This document shows positions 23,735 to 32,485 of a stretch of DNA of 64,000 bases, in pieces. The position numbers and the translations under genes were made by a program. This DNA comes from Haloferax gibbonsii ATCC 33959 (GTDB taxonomy: Archaea > Halobacteriota > Halobacteria > Halobacteriales > Haloferacaceae), in contig NZ_AOLJ01000011.1 in the NCBI RefSeq assembly GCF_000336775.1, forward strand, positions 469,083 to 533,082. Direction: 5' to 3'. The notes beneath the pieces were generated by a model, which was not told where the DNA came from, ran no database searches, and saw only the letters and a list, made by a program, of their open reading frames with translations. Every line of letters starts with the position of its first letter. Position 1 is the stretch's first letter.

Positions 23735-24541
23735 TCAGTACAGGACGTGCCGCGTGTCGTACGACCCGAGGACGCGAACCCAGCCGTTGCGGGCGATGCC
23801 CTCGACCTCTTCGAGCGCCTCCTGCATCCGCTCTTCGTAGAGGCCGGCGTCGGCGTCGATGTGGAACAGGTAGTCGCCGAGGCGGTTGCCGCTCGGGCGC
23901 GACTCGATGCGCGAGAGGTTGATGTCGCGTTCGGCGAACGCTTCGAGCAGTTCCAAGAGGAGTCCGGGGTAGTTGGCGTTGGGGTAGACGACGAGCGAAC
24001 TCTTGCCGCCGGCGTCCGAGCGGGCGGACTCGGGCGCGATGACGAGGAACCGCGTCGCGTTCGACGACTGGTCCTGGATGTCCTCGGCGATGATTTCGAG
24101 GTCGTCGCCAACGTTGTCGGGGTGACCGATGCCCGCGACCGACGGGTCCGCGCGGGCGCGTTCGACGCCGCGGGCCGTGCTGGCGACGGCTTCGAGCTTC
24201 GCGTCGGGGTAGTTCTCTTCGAGGTAGGACCGACACTGCGCGAGCGCCTGCGAGTGGCTGGCGACGACGTCGAAGTTCGCGCTCTGGGCCAACAGCGCGT
24301 GGCGGATGGGCGTGACGATTTCCTGGACGACGCTCACGTCCGAGTTCGCCACGGCGTCGAGGCTCTCGGTGACGCTCCCTTCGATGCTGTTTTCGATGGG
24401 AACGACGCCGCGCTCGAACGACCCGTCGGCGACCGCTTGGACGATGGAGGTGACCGATTCTCGGAAGGCGACGTCGTCGGCGACCGCGCGGGCGGCGCGA
24501 TGGGAGTACGTGCCCGCCGGGCCGAGCGTGACTGCCTGCAT
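23735..24541 (-). CDS. pheA: Prephenate dehydratase
   Basis: A 268-residue monofunctional enzyme that converts prephenate to phenylpyruvate in phenylalanine synthesis. Visible motifs are LGPAGTYSH near the N-terminus, PIENSIEGSV at 48-57 and the catalytic T163 in the TRF motif (SSNATRFLVI). A C-terminal ACT domain (about 180-265) contains ESRP, the phenylalanine-binding motif, so feedback inhibition by phenylalanine is likely. No chorismate mutase domain is present. The ATG at 24541 gives the family's MQAVTLGPAG start; an upstream ATG at 24568 would add nine unconserved residues. Confidence 0.94.
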   Translation of the reverse strand: MQAVTLGPAGTYSHRAARAVADDVAFRESVTSIVQAVADGSFERGVVPIENSIEGSVTESLDAVANSDVSVVQEIVTPIRHALLAQSANFDVVASHSQALAQCRSYLEENYPDAKLEAVASTARGVERARADPSVAGIGHPDNVGDDLEIIAEDIQDQSSNATRFLVIAPESARSDAGGKSSLVVYPNANYPGLLLELLEAFAERDINLSRIESRPSGNRLGDYLFHIDADAGLYEERMQEALEEVEGIARNGWVRVLGSYDTRHVLY

Positions 24542-24595
24542 GGACACCCCTTCACGAAGCGGCGACAAAAGACCGTCGGGGCAGGCAGATTCGGC

Positions 24596-25255
24596 CTATC
24601 GCTCCGCGCAGAACTCGACGAAGTTGCGGAGGATGGTCAGCCCGGTCTCGCCGGACTTCTCGGGGTGGAACTGCGTGCCGAAGACGGTTCCCTCCTCGTT
24701 GGCGACGACCGCGGGGAACTCCACGCCGTAGTCGGTCGACGCGACGACCGCGTCCTCGTCGTCGGGGTCGGCGTAGTACGAGTGGACGAAGTAGGCGTAC
24801 TCGCCGTCGACGCCCTCGACGAGCGGGTGGTCGCGCCGGACGTTGAGTTCGTTCCAGCCCATGTGCGGGACCTTCTGTCCCTCGTCGAAGCGGACGTTGC
24901 GGCCGGGGATGAAGTCGAGCCCCTCGACCTCGCCCTCGCCCGCGTGGTCGGCCTCCTCGGAGGAGGTCAGCAGCATCTGCATCCCGAGACAGATACCGAA
25001 GATGGGCGTCCCGTCGGCGGCGGCCTCGGCGAGCGGTTCGCGGAAGGGGCCGGCGTTCTCCATCCCCTCGGAGAACGCGCCGACGCCGGGGAGAACGATG
25101 CCGTCGGCGTCGTCGAAGTCGGCCGGGTCGTCGGAGACGACGACGTTCGCCCCCGCGCGTTCGAGTCCTCGCATGGCGCTCCGGAGGTTTCCGAGCCCGT
25201 AGTCGACCATCACCACGTCGGCGAGGGTCTCTTCGGGCGACTGTGTCGTGCTCAT
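24596..25255 (-). CDS. hisH: Imidazole glycerol phosphate synthase, glutaminase subunit HisH
   Basis: A 219-residue class I glutamine amidotransferase that supplies ammonia to HisF in histidine synthesis. The nucleophile is C89 in GICLGMQML, and the triad is completed by H197 and E199 in TQFHPEKSG. Also typical are VVMVDYGLGNLRS at the start, LPGVGAF and PHMGWNEL. The ATG at 25255 (MSTTQSPEET) is preferred over the one at 25339, which adds an Arg-rich segment. HisF is not in the window. hisE lies 8 kb away, as expected for scattered archaeal his genes. Confidence 0.95.
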   Translation of the reverse strand: MSTTQSPEETLADVVMVDYGLGNLRSAMRGLERAGANVVVSDDPADFDDADGIVLPGVGAFSEGMENAGPFREPLAEAAADGTPIFGICLGMQMLLTSSEEADHAGEGEVEGLDFIPGRNVRFDEGQKVPHMGWNELNVRRDHPLVEGVDGEYAYFVHSYYADPDDEDAVVASTDYGVEFPAVVANEEGTVFGTQFHPEKSGETGLTILRNFVEFCAER

Positions 25256-25382
25256 GCGTACACGTGCGAGACCGGGAGGCAAGTGAGTTTCCGTCGCGGC
25301 GACGGTCGCCCGATGACCGCGGAACCGACGCGGTATCACAAAATCGCCCGACTGTTCTATGTTTACTCACAGAGTACGCAAT

Positions 25383-25430
25383 ATGACTTTATATCTATGT
25401 ATCTATACGGAGAAAGAATAGGAAGATTTA
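25383..25430 (+). promoter_or_regulatory. A/T-rich promoter region of the phosphonate transporter operon
   Basis: A strongly A/T-rich stretch in GC-rich DNA, holding tttatat (25390-25396) and gatttaac (25422-25429). The second is about 38 bases before the PhnD start, giving a short leader. It is the richest promoter-like segment in this part and probably drives phnD-phnC-phnE. Confidence 0.55.
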
Positions 25431-25463
25431 ACCTCAGTGTGTCTGAGTGTTCTGACGAATCAC

Positions 25464-26429
25464 ATGTCTTCCCGACGGAGTTTCCTCAAGAAGACCGGCG
25501 CGCTCGGCGCGCTCGGCGTTTCGGGGTTGAGCGGGTGTATCGGCAGCGTCACGGGTGGGTCGGACTCGGTCAACTTCCTCCTCACGCCGTCCGAATCGGA
25601 CGTGGACATCAAACAGCAGTATCAGCCGCTGTTCGAGTACCTCGAATCCGAGGCCGACGTGACGGTCGAATCGTCGGTCGCCGCGGACTACGCCGCGGTG
25701 TACCAGGCGTTCAAGTCCGGGCAGGCCGACCTCGCCGATTCGTCGCCGACCATCGCCATTCAGGGCGGCAACGAGGGCGTGACCGAAGTCATGGGTATCC
25801 GCGTCGCCTACGGCGCGGCGAAGTACTTCTCCATCATGACGACGACGCCCGACAGCGGTATCGAGGAACTCGCCGACCTCGAAGGCGAGACCGTCGCGTT
25901 CGCCGACCGCCTCTCGACGAGCGGGTCGCTGTTCCCGCTTTTCATGCTGAATCAGGCCGGCCTCGACACGGGCAACGCCCCCGACGGCGAGCCCGTCGAC
26001 TTCACCGGCCAGTGGTCCGACCACGCGACCGCCCGCGAGACGCTCGTCAACCGCGACGAGGTCGTCGCCGCCGGCACGGGCGCGTTCTCGACCGCGCCGC
26101 ACGTCCCGAAAGACCAGTTCCCCCAGCAGTTCCTCGACACCTCCGCCGAGAACGACGGCGACCTCGGAACCGCGGACCCCGAACTCCAACTGCTCGCGGC
26201 TTCCGACCCCATCCCCCGCGCACCGATAATCGTGCGCTCCGAGCTGGAGTCCGGACTGAAGTCGTCGCTGACGGACGCGCTCACGAGCGTCACGCAGGAC
26301 GACCTCATCAACGAGGACCTCTCCGACGACCAACAGCTCTGGTTCACCGGCGTCGAGCCGGGCACCGTCGAGGACTACCAGCCGATTCAGAACGTCATCG
26401 ACACGCTCGGAATCTCTCTCGGACAGTAA
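25464..26429 (+). CDS. phnD: Phosphonate/phosphate-type ABC transporter substrate-binding lipoprotein
   Basis: A 321-residue PhnD-like solute-binding protein. It has a Tat signal (SRRSFLKK) and a lipobox LSGC with C25, so it should be exported folded and lipid-anchored outside the membrane. The mature part has the PhnD pattern: YQPLFEYLE, AADYAAVYQAFKSGQADLADSSP, LADLEGETVAFADRLSTSGSLFP. The ligand is likely a phosphonate, phosphite or related oxyanion; the exact one cannot be told. The ATG at 25464 puts the twin arginines at residues 4-5. phnC follows after 85 bases. Confidence 0.9.
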   Translation: MSSRRSFLKKTGALGALGVSGLSGCIGSVTGGSDSVNFLLTPSESDVDIKQQYQPLFEYLESEADVTVESSVAADYAAVYQAFKSGQADLADSSPTIAIQGGNEGVTEVMGIRVAYGAAKYFSIMTTTPDSGIEELADLEGETVAFADRLSTSGSLFPLFMLNQAGLDTGNAPDGEPVDFTGQWSDHATARETLVNRDEVVAAGTGAFSTAPHVPKDQFPQQFLDTSAENDGDLGTADPELQLLAASDPIPRAPIIVRSELESGLKSSLTDALTSVTQDDLINEDLSDDQQLWFTGVEPGTVEDYQPIQNVIDTLGISLGQ

Positions 26430-26514
26430 TCAACTCACAAACAATTCCATTGCAGTATCATTTTGGCGGTGCCGCGCCCACGAACCGTAGACGCGGGAAG
26501 TCCGCCCACACACT

Positions 26515-27270
26515 ATGAGTACCATCGAAGTACGTAACCTCACGAAAGCGTTCGGCGACGTCCGGGCGTTGGACGACGTCTCTTTCACCATCGAGGACGG
26601 CGAGTTCGCCGTGCTCCTCGGGCAGTCGGGGGCGGGGAAGTCCACGCTCCTTCGCTGTCTGAACGGCCTGACGAACCCGACGTCCGGCGAGATTCGAATC
26701 GACGGCGAGCCGGTCAAAGGCCCGCGCGACGACGTGGCCATGATTTTCCAGCAACACTACGTGCTGGGACAGCTCAGCGCCTACGGCAACGCGCTGACCG
26801 GCGCGCTCAACCGCACCTCGTTCTTCCGTAGTCTCGTCGGCTGGCACGCGGAAGAAGACAAGTTCGAGGCGCTCCGCGCGCTGGAGACGGTCGGACTGCT
26901 CGACCAGGCGAACCAGCGGACCCGAAGCATGAGCGGCGGCCAGCAACAGCGCGTCGGCATCGCCCGCGCGCTCGTCCAGGGGCCGAACCTGCTTTTGGCC
27001 GACGAACCCGTCGCCAGCCTCGACCCCGCCAGCGCCGAGACGGTGATGGGGTACATCCGGAGCGCGGCCGCGGAGCGCGACCTCTCGACGCTCGCGAGCC
27101 TCCACCAGGTGAACCTCGCCCGGGAGTTCGGCGAGCGGTTCCTCGCGCTCCGCGACGGGAAGCTCGTCTTCGACGGCTACCGCGAGGACCTGACGGTCGA
27201 CGTCATCGACCGCATCTACGGCGACGTCCAGACCGCGGACATCCGCGAGGGGACCGAGGTGAGCGCATGA
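26515..27270 (+). CDS. phnC: Phosphonate-type ABC transporter ATP-binding protein
   Basis: The 251-residue ATPase that powers the importer. Walker A is GQSGAGKS (about 37-44), the Q-loop lies in MIFQQHYVL, the signature is MSGGQQQR and Walker B is LLLADEPVASLD, followed by the switch His in SLHQVNLA. PhnC-like features include the long FFRSLVGW helical segment after the Q-loop. Its last bases overlap phnE by four (ATGA), so the two are translationally coupled. Confidence 0.94.
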   Translation: MSTIEVRNLTKAFGDVRALDDVSFTIEDGEFAVLLGQSGAGKSTLLRCLNGLTNPTSGEIRIDGEPVKGPRDDVAMIFQQHYVLGQLSAYGNALTGALNRTSFFRSLVGWHAEEDKFEALRALETVGLLDQANQRTRSMSGGQQQRVGIARALVQGPNLLLADEPVASLDPASAETVMGYIRSAAAERDLSTLASLHQVNLAREFGERFLALRDGKLVFDGYREDLTVDVIDRIYGDVQTADIREGTEVSA

Positions 27271-28283
27271 GCGGCGGCGACTCGACCTCGGACGACGGCG
27301 CGCGAAGCGGCGAGGACCGACCCCGCGACGCCCGAGCCGACGGCGGCACCGAGGCCCAGTCAGGGACGCTCGACCGCGCGCTCCGAGACATCACCCTCAC
27401 CAAGCGCATCAAGTGGGGGATGGCGTTCCTCATCTCGGTCGTCTTCGGCTTTTTCTTCTTCGAGGCGCTCTCGGAGGTCGGCTTCTCGGTCGCGGAAATC
27501 CTCTACTACTGGCCCGAGTTCCAGGAGGCGCTCGGGGACTTCTTCCCGCGGACGACGCTGTTCGGCCTCCCGTTCGTCGATTTCGGCTCCTACTGGCAGT
27601 TCATCCAGGAGCGGGACCTGTTCGGCGCGGCCATCGTCACGCTGGCGATGGGCTTCGCCGGAACCGTCCTCGGCATCCCCGGTGCGCTCCTCCTCGGCGT
27701 CCTCGGCTCCGAGCGCGTGACGCCCTACCCCTTCAACTTCATCTTCCGCGGCACGATGAGCGTCATCCGCGCCATCCCGGCGCTCGTCTGGGCGCTCATC
27801 TACATCCCGCTCGGCGGCGTCTCGCCGTTCACGGCGACGCTCGCCATCGGGACCGACACGATGGGCAACCTCGGCCGCCTGTTTACCGACGCGCTCGAAG
27901 AGGTCGAAGACGGACCGATAGAGGCCATCGAGTCGACCGGCGCGAACCGCCGGCAGACGGTCGTCTTCGGGATGCTCTCGCAGGTCTTTACGCCCTTCAT
28001 CGCGTGGACGATGTACATCCTCGAAATCAACACGCGTATCGCCGTCACGATGGGGCTCATCGGCGGCGGTGGCATCGGCTACGTCCTGCAGACCCAGCGG
28101 AGCCTGTTCAAGTACACGAACATGATGGCGACGATTCTCGTCATCTTCGTGCTCGTCGTCTCCGTCGAGTTCGTGAGCCAGCGCGTTCGCTCGTACATCC
28201 GCGGCGAGGAAGAAGAGGGCATGAGCGTCCTCAAACTCGTCATCGAGTTCCCCCAGCGGATGGTCCGCTCCATCTGGGAGTAA
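27267..28283 (+). CDS. phnE: Phosphonate-type ABC transporter permease
   Basis: The 338-residue membrane subunit. A polar, acidic N-terminal extension of about 50 residues precedes the first helix (KWGMAFLISVVFGFFFF). Five more helices follow, and the EAA-type coupling loop is ALEEVEDGPIEAIESTGANRRQTVVFGMLSQ, as in PhnE. The N-terminal extension is longer than in bacterial PhnE. With PhnD and PhnC it forms a complete importer. No phosphonate-degrading (C-P lyase, PhnX) genes lie nearby. Confidence 0.93.
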   Translation: MSGGDSTSDDGARSGEDRPRDARADGGTEAQSGTLDRALRDITLTKRIKWGMAFLISVVFGFFFFEALSEVGFSVAEILYYWPEFQEALGDFFPRTTLFGLPFVDFGSYWQFIQERDLFGAAIVTLAMGFAGTVLGIPGALLLGVLGSERVTPYPFNFIFRGTMSVIRAIPALVWALIYIPLGGVSPFTATLAIGTDTMGNLGRLFTDALEEVEDGPIEAIESTGANRRQTVVFGMLSQVFTPFIAWTMYILEINTRIAVTMGLIGGGGIGYVLQTQRSLFKYTNMMATILVIFVLVVSVEFVSQRVRSYIRGEEEEGMSVLKLVIEFPQRMVRSIWE

Positions 28284-28356
28284 CCCCGGCGACCCGACTC
28301 GGCGGTTCTCTCGCGGTACGGTTTTTATCGGTCCGTCGCGTCTCACAGCGTAGCCT

Positions 28357-29151
28357 ATGCCGTCGTCGCCGCGTTCCACTCCTTCGCCGTCGCACGCCGC
28401 CTCCTCGGGGTCTGGTCTCGCCGCCTCGCCCGTCGCCCTCGCCGCGCTCGTGGTCGCGAACCTCGTCCCCCTCGTCGGCGTCGTCTGGTTCGACTGGAGC
28501 CTGAAGGCGCTGCTCGTCGCCTACTGGCTCGAAAGCGGCGTCGTCGGCCTGCTGAACGTCCCGAAGATTCTCGCCGCCAGCGGCCGCGGCGACGGCGGGT
28601 CGAGCATCAACGCCACCATCAACGGTCGGCGGGTGGACCTCTCGCCGCCCGAATCGCCCCGCGACGGCTTTCACTTCTACCCCTCGAACGTCCCCATCGC
28701 GGGCTTTTTCGCCATGCACTACGGGATTTTCTGGGTCGTCCACGGCGTGTTCGTCTGGTCGTTCGACGCCTTCGCGGGCGGGGCGGCCGGCGCGGTCGGC
28801 GACGTCCCGCTCGGCGCGGTCCTCCTCGCGGCGGGCGCGACGGTCCTCAGCCACGGCGGGTCGTTCGCCGCCAACTTCGTCGGCCGCGAGGAGTACCGGA
28901 GCGTCTCGCCCGGCACGCAGATGTCCGAGCCCTACCGCCGGGTCATCGTCCTCCACCTGACCATCATCCTCGGCGCGTTCCTCGTCGCCGCCTCGGGCGC
29001 GCCCGCCGCGGCGCTCGTCGTCATGGTCGTCGTCAAAACCGCGCTCGACGCGGGCGCGCACCTCAGGGAACACGCCCGGGCAGAAAAGCGGGCAAAACGG
29101 CCCGAAGAACCGGTAGGCGAGCGAATCGAAGTCAACGACGCCTCGGCCTGA
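28357..29151 (+). CDS. DUF6498 family membrane protein
   Basis: A 264-residue polytopic membrane protein. After a Ser/Pro-rich N-terminus it has about six helices. The motifs YWLESGVVGLLNVPKI and FFAMHYGIFWVVHGVFVW are typical of DUF6498. A conserved HGGSF and a C-terminal VVKTALDAGAHLREH follow. The function is unknown. A TATA-like ttttta (28322-28327) lies about 32 bases upstream, so it probably has its own promoter rather than belonging to the phn operon. Confidence 0.82.
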   Translation: MPSSPRSTPSPSHAASSGSGLAASPVALAALVVANLVPLVGVVWFDWSLKALLVAYWLESGVVGLLNVPKILAASGRGDGGSSINATINGRRVDLSPPESPRDGFHFYPSNVPIAGFFAMHYGIFWVVHGVFVWSFDAFAGGAAGAVGDVPLGAVLLAAGATVLSHGGSFAANFVGREEYRSVSPGTQMSEPYRRVIVLHLTIILGAFLVAASGAPAAALVVMVVVKTALDAGAHLREHARAEKRAKRPEEPVGERIEVNDASA

Positions 29152-29181
29152 GCGCCGGGGTGAACGGGCGCTCTCGCGAAC

Positions 29182-29778
29182 TCAGAAGTCGCCGAGGCTG
29201 GCCTGTCCGTCCGAGGAGTCGGCGAGTCCCGAGAGGTCGGCGGCGCGCGCGATGGTCTCGAAGAAGCCCTCGCGCTGGCTCCGGTCGTAGAGCGTCGCCG
29301 CGGGGTGAACCGAGAGGAGGACGCGGTAGGAGGCGTCGCCGACGCGGGCGTCCACGACCGACCCTGACTCGTTCGTGATGGCGACGCCGCGGTCGAGCAG
29401 GTGCTGCGAGGGCACTTTCCCGAGGGTGACGATTAGCTCGGGGTCGACGAGTTCGAGTTCGCGGGCGAGGTAGCCCCGGCAGTTCGACAGTTCGTCGCTC
29501 GTCGGGTCGCGGTTGTCCGGCGGGCGGCAGCGCACGCAGTTGGTGATGCGAACGTCGGCGCGGGCGAGGCCGGCCTCGCGGAGCGCGTCGTCCAGCACGG
29601 AGCCGGAGCGGCCCACGAACGGCTCGCCGCCCTCGTCTTCCTTCGCGCCCGGCGCTTCGCCGAGGAAGAGCAGGTCGGCGTCGTCGGGACCGACCCCGTT
29701 GACGATGCGACTCCGCGAGTCGACGAGTTCGGGGCACTGCTCGCAGCCCGTCACGCAGAGGCCCTCCATGTGTTCCAT
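29182..29778 (-). CDS. udg: Family 4 uracil-DNA glycosylase with a C-terminal PIP-box-like tail
   Basis: A 198-residue iron-sulfur uracil-DNA glycosylase that removes uracil arising from cytosine deamination. Cysteines C12-x2-C15 and later ones (ITNCVRCRPP, SNCRGYL) are placed as in 4Fe-4S family 4 UDGs. Motif A is GEAPGAKEDEGGEPFVG and the C-terminal active-site motif is SVHPAA. The last seven residues, QASLGDF, fit the PCNA-interacting pattern Q-x-x-h-x-x-F. It is the last gene of a unit with DUF99 and DUF5786 genes, 24 bases behind DUF99. Confidence 0.92.
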   Translation of the reverse strand: MEHMEGLCVTGCEQCPELVDSRSRIVNGVGPDDADLLFLGEAPGAKEDEGGEPFVGRSGSVLDDALREAGLARADVRITNCVRCRPPDNRDPTSDELSNCRGYLARELELVDPELIVTLGKVPSQHLLDRGVAITNESGSVVDARVGDASYRVLLSVHPAATLYDRSQREGFFETIARAADLSGLADSSDGQASLGDF

Positions 29779-29802
29779 ACTCGGTTCGAGGGCGGGGACG
29801 GC

Positions 29803-30414
29803 TTAATCCCCGGCGAAGCGTCGCGCGGCGCGGGCGGCCATCCGGGCCACGCGAATCGGTTCGGGACGACCGCCGACCGGGGTGAACCCGCGGACGACCC
29901 GCGCGGCCTCGTCGTCGTCGCAGCCGGCGGCCCGGACGAACACCGTCTCGCCGTTCACATCGAGCCGTCGACGGGGCGGGGCCGCGCGGTACGTGGCGAG
30001 TCGCCGGTCGAGCGCCGCGCCCGAGAAGTGAGCCGAGAGCGCGGGTTCGAGCCCATCGCTCTCCTCGAAGGAGACCGAGACTACCGGGCGGTCGAGGTCC
30101 ACGGCGAGGCGCTCGACGTCGACGAGGTTGAACCACGCCGGGGCGATGCCGGAGACGAGCAGGTAGCGCACGTCCTCGCGGTCGAGCGAGGCGTACAGCG
30201 AGGCGATGGCGTCGGTCGCGTCGTCGCCGCCGACGGTGCACGTCTCGAAGGCGAGGCCGTCGACGACCCGGTCGGCGCGGACGACCGCGCCGCAGAGGAC
30301 GCTCTCCGGAGACGGGTCTGTCGAAAAATGAACGTCGTCAGCGTCGTCTGTGGGTGCGCGCGCCGCCCCGGGGAAAGATTCCGCGACCCCGAGGGCGCGA
30401 GACCCCGGCTTCAC
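29803..30414 (-). CDS. DUF99/UPF0215 family protein (endonuclease dU type)
   Basis: A 203-residue DUF99 protein. Family features are the start SRALGVAESF, VLCGAVVRADRVVDGLAFETCTVGGDDATDAI, YLLVSGIAPAWFNLVD and RPVVSVSFEESDGL. The fold is related to endonuclease V. I recall members being described as endonuclease dU, acting on deoxyuridine in DNA; that activity is family knowledge, not shown here. The GTG start overlaps the stop of the DUF5786 gene by four bases. Placement next to a uracil-DNA glycosylase supports a role in repair of deaminated DNA. Confidence 0.85.
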   Translation of the reverse strand: MKPGSRALGVAESFPGAARAPTDDADDVHFSTDPSPESVLCGAVVRADRVVDGLAFETCTVGGDDATDAIASLYASLDREDVRYLLVSGIAPAWFNLVDVERLAVDLDRPVVSVSFEESDGLEPALSAHFSGAALDRRLATYRAAPPRRRLDVNGETVFVRAAGCDDDEAARVVRGFTPVGGRPEPIRVARMAARAARRFAGD

Positions 30415-30581
30415 TCGTCTTTAATCTCCTGGAGCCGGTCGAGGAGTTCGTCGTTGGACGCGCCGATTTCGAAATCGACCTCGCCCTCGTGTTTCTCCTC
30501 GCTCGTCGTGACGCCGTCTTCCTCGTCGAAGTCGACGTTCTGGTCTCCTTGTTCGGACTCGTCGTAGCTCCCAAATCCCAT
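30411..30581 (-). CDS. DUF5786 family small acidic protein
   Basis: A 56-residue acidic protein (MGFGSYDESEQGDQNV ... SNDELLDRLQEIKDE) of the haloarchaeal DUF5786 type. The N-terminal MGFGSYDESEQ is the characteristic part. The C-terminal third should form a short helix. Its stop overlaps the GTG start of the DUF99 gene by four bases, making it the first gene of the DUF5786-DUF99-UDG unit. The function is unknown. Confidence 0.82.
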   Translation of the reverse strand: MGFGSYDESEQGDQNVDFDEEDGVTTSEEKHEGEVDFEIGASNDELLDRLQEIKDE

Positions 30582-30712
30582 ACAGTCATACGTACACGAC
30601 CGAGCCCCAAAAAGGATTTGTCGCGCGAGTTCGACGTTCGGGGGCGAGTTGCGGTGTCGCGGGGAACGTCTCGCCCGTCCGACTTTTTCCGTTCGGGCGC
30701 GTACGCGGAGGT

Positions 30713-31339
30713 ATGGAAGTCATCCCAGTCACCGCCGACGCCGAGAGCTTCACCTGCAACGCCTATCTCGTCCTCGGCGCGCGAACCGTCCTCGTCGACG
30801 CCGGAACGATGCCCGGCGTCGAGGAGGTCGTCGCCGAGCACACCGACGACCTCGACGCGGTGGTCGTCACCCATCAGCACTCGGACCACGTGGGCGAACT
30901 CGACGCGGTGGTCGAGCGGTTCGCCCCGGACGTGTACGCCTACGCCGACCACCCGCTTCGAACGCACGAACTCGAAGACGGCGACCGCGTCGAGATGGGC
31001 GACGAGACGTTCGAGGTCATCTACACGCCGGGTCACGCCGACGACCACGTCTCGCTCGTGAGCGGGCGGTCGCTGTTTTCCGGCGACGTGTTCGTCTACA
31101 ACGACGGCGCGTTCGACGACGGCAGTTTCGGTCGCACCGACATGCCGGGACAGTCCCGCGAGCGCCTCATCAGCAGCCTGCACACGCTCCTCGACCGCCT
31201 CCCGTCGACCGTCGAGGCGCTGTACGCCGGCCACGGCGACCCCTTCGAGAACGAGGTCGGGGGCGACACCGTCCGCGACGCGCTCGAACGCGCGCTCGAA
31301 CGCGCGGAGCGCCGCGAACCGAAGTACCCGGAGGCCTGA
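30713..31339 (+). CDS. Metallo-beta-lactamase fold hydrolase
   Basis: A 208-residue MBL-fold protein, glyoxalase II-like in size. The metal-binding signature THQHSDH is at about 61-67. Further ligands come from YTPGHADDHVSL, LFSGDVFVYNDG and the final YAGHGDP. The substrate is unknown; thioester hydrolysis (glyoxalase II type) is the commonest activity in this subgroup. The next gene begins one base after its stop. Confidence 0.88.
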   Translation: MEVIPVTADAESFTCNAYLVLGARTVLVDAGTMPGVEEVVAEHTDDLDAVVVTHQHSDHVGELDAVVERFAPDVYAYADHPLRTHELEDGDRVEMGDETFEVIYTPGHADDHVSLVSGRSLFSGDVFVYNDGAFDDGSFGRTDMPGQSRERLISSLHTLLDRLPSTVEALYAGHGDPFENEVGGDTVRDALERALERAERREPKYPEA

Positions 31340-31340
31340 G

Positions 31341-31721
31341 ATGGCGACCGACACGACCGGGGGCGCGGGCGGCGACCTGACGCGACTGCACTACGTCGGC
31401 GTCGGCCTCGCGGCCGTGACCGGCGTGATTCACCTCGTCCTCGGGGCGGGCGCGCTGGCCGCGAACCTCGCCGACCCGCTCGGCATCGCGTTCATCGGGG
31501 CCGCGGCGGGCTTCGCCGCCGGCATCGTCGGCGTCCTGCGCGGCGACGAGCGCCTCCGCTCGCGGGTGGTGTTGCTCGGCATCCCCTTCACCGTCGGACA
31601 GGTGGTCCTCTACGTCGCGCTGAACTGGCCGAATATCTTCGGAATCGGCGGCATCGTGGACAAGCTCGTCCAGCTCGCGCTGCTCGCGGTGCTGGTCGAA
31701 CTGTATCGGCGAGACGCCTGA
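31341..31721 (+). CDS. Four-helix membrane protein, function unknown
   Basis: A 126-residue hydrophobic protein with four predicted helices (about 15-38, 46-66, 77-95 and 103-121). LHYVGVGLAAVTGVIHLVLG in helix 1 and LLGIPFTVGQVVLYVALNW in helix 3 look like a conserved haloarchaeal membrane family. It starts one base after the MBL hydrolase stop and is surely co-transcribed with it. Confidence 0.75.
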   Translation: MATDTTGGAGGDLTRLHYVGVGLAAVTGVIHLVLGAGALAANLADPLGIAFIGAAAGFAAGIVGVLRGDERLRSRVVLLGIPFTVGQVVLYVALNWPNIFGIGGIVDKLVQLALLAVLVELYRRDA

Positions 31722-31738
31722 GAGAGAAGCGTGCGGGC

Positions 31739-31885
31739 TTACGCGGCGCGGCGTTCCTTCGACTTGGGTCGAAGGTGCTTGTAGCCGCACTTGCGGCACT
31801 GCTTTGCCTTCTGGGGGTTGCGCGCGTTGCACCGCATGCAGATCTGCTTCTCGAGCGTCCGCTTCGTCGCAGCGTCACTAGCCAT
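31739..31885 (-). CDS. rpl40e: 50S ribosomal protein L40e
   Basis: A 48-residue zinc-binding ribosomal protein of the large subunit. It has the C4 zinc motif CMRC-x10-CRKC, a basic C-terminus ([13 protein letters not shown]) and the typical GYKHLRPK segment. It corresponds to the ribosomal part of eukaryotic ubiquitin-L40 fusions. The ATG at 31885 (MASDAATKR) is chosen over an upstream in-frame codon that adds a non-basic leader. Confidence 0.96.
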   Translation of the reverse strand: MASDAATKRTLEKQICMRCNARNPQKAKQCRKCGYKHLRPKSKERRAA

Positions 31886-31998
31886 GCATACGAGTCCCCC
31901 CGCCGGTCGTATAACGCTTGCGAGACACACCGCCGGCGCTCGCGGCGCTCTCGGCGGCCATCTGGATGGGTCGGAAAACGCGGCGGTCCGCGGCGCGC

Positions 31999-32265
31999 CT
32001 ACGCGCCGGCCTGGCTCAGCGCCGATTCGATGTCGTCGCGCTGGGTGACGCCCACGAAGCGGTCGACGATGCCGTCGTCGTTCTCGACGATGAGCGTCGG
32101 GAGCGAGCGAACCTGATACTGGTTGGCAACGTCCTGTTCCTCGTCGACGTCGACCTTGACGAACTCGACGTTCTCGTAGTCGCCCTCGAGGTCGTCGAGA
32201 ATCGGGTCCTGCGTCTTACAAGGGCCGCACCAGTCCGCGTAGAAGTCCAAGAGTCGAACAGTCAT
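31999..32265 (-). CDS. trxA: Thioredoxin
   Basis: An 88-residue thioredoxin with the classical redox motif W12-C13-G14-P15-C16 and the cis-proline region RSLPTLIV. It is slightly shorter than E. coli thioredoxin because the first strand and helix are trimmed. The ATG at 32265 gives [16 protein letters not shown]; five codons upstream is an alternative start without support. It reduces protein disulfides in the cytosol. Haloferax has several such proteins. Confidence 0.93.
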   Translation of the reverse strand: MTVRLLDFYADWCGPCKTQDPILDDLEGDYENVEFVKVDVDEEQDVANQYQVRSLPTLIVENDDGIVDRFVGVTQRDDIESALSQAGA

Positions 32266-32485
32266 CGTATCCCGACGCAACTTGCCTGCCCCCGCGCATA
32301 AGGATTACTCATGGGCCCGCACCTCTCCGGTTGTGCTTCCGGTCATTCAAAACGGATTCCGACCCGTCGACCCCCGAGACGGCCGCGAGCGGGCTCGTCC
32401 GATGAGCGAGGTTTTCCGGCCGCGGCGGGGCGCGTTCCGAGCGCGAGCCGAAACGTTTACGCGGCGGACGCACGGACGGTGGAAC

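Noticed and set aside
23243..26518. A 1091-codon + strand frame spanning Hsp20 to PhnD
   Set aside because: It is antisense to Hsp20, prephenate dehydratase and HisH, and out of frame with PhnD. No family motif is present.
25464..28283. The PhnDCE importer as part of a phosphonate-degradation island
   Set aside because: No C-P lyase, phosphonatase or phosphite dehydrogenase gene is near, so only transport is supported.
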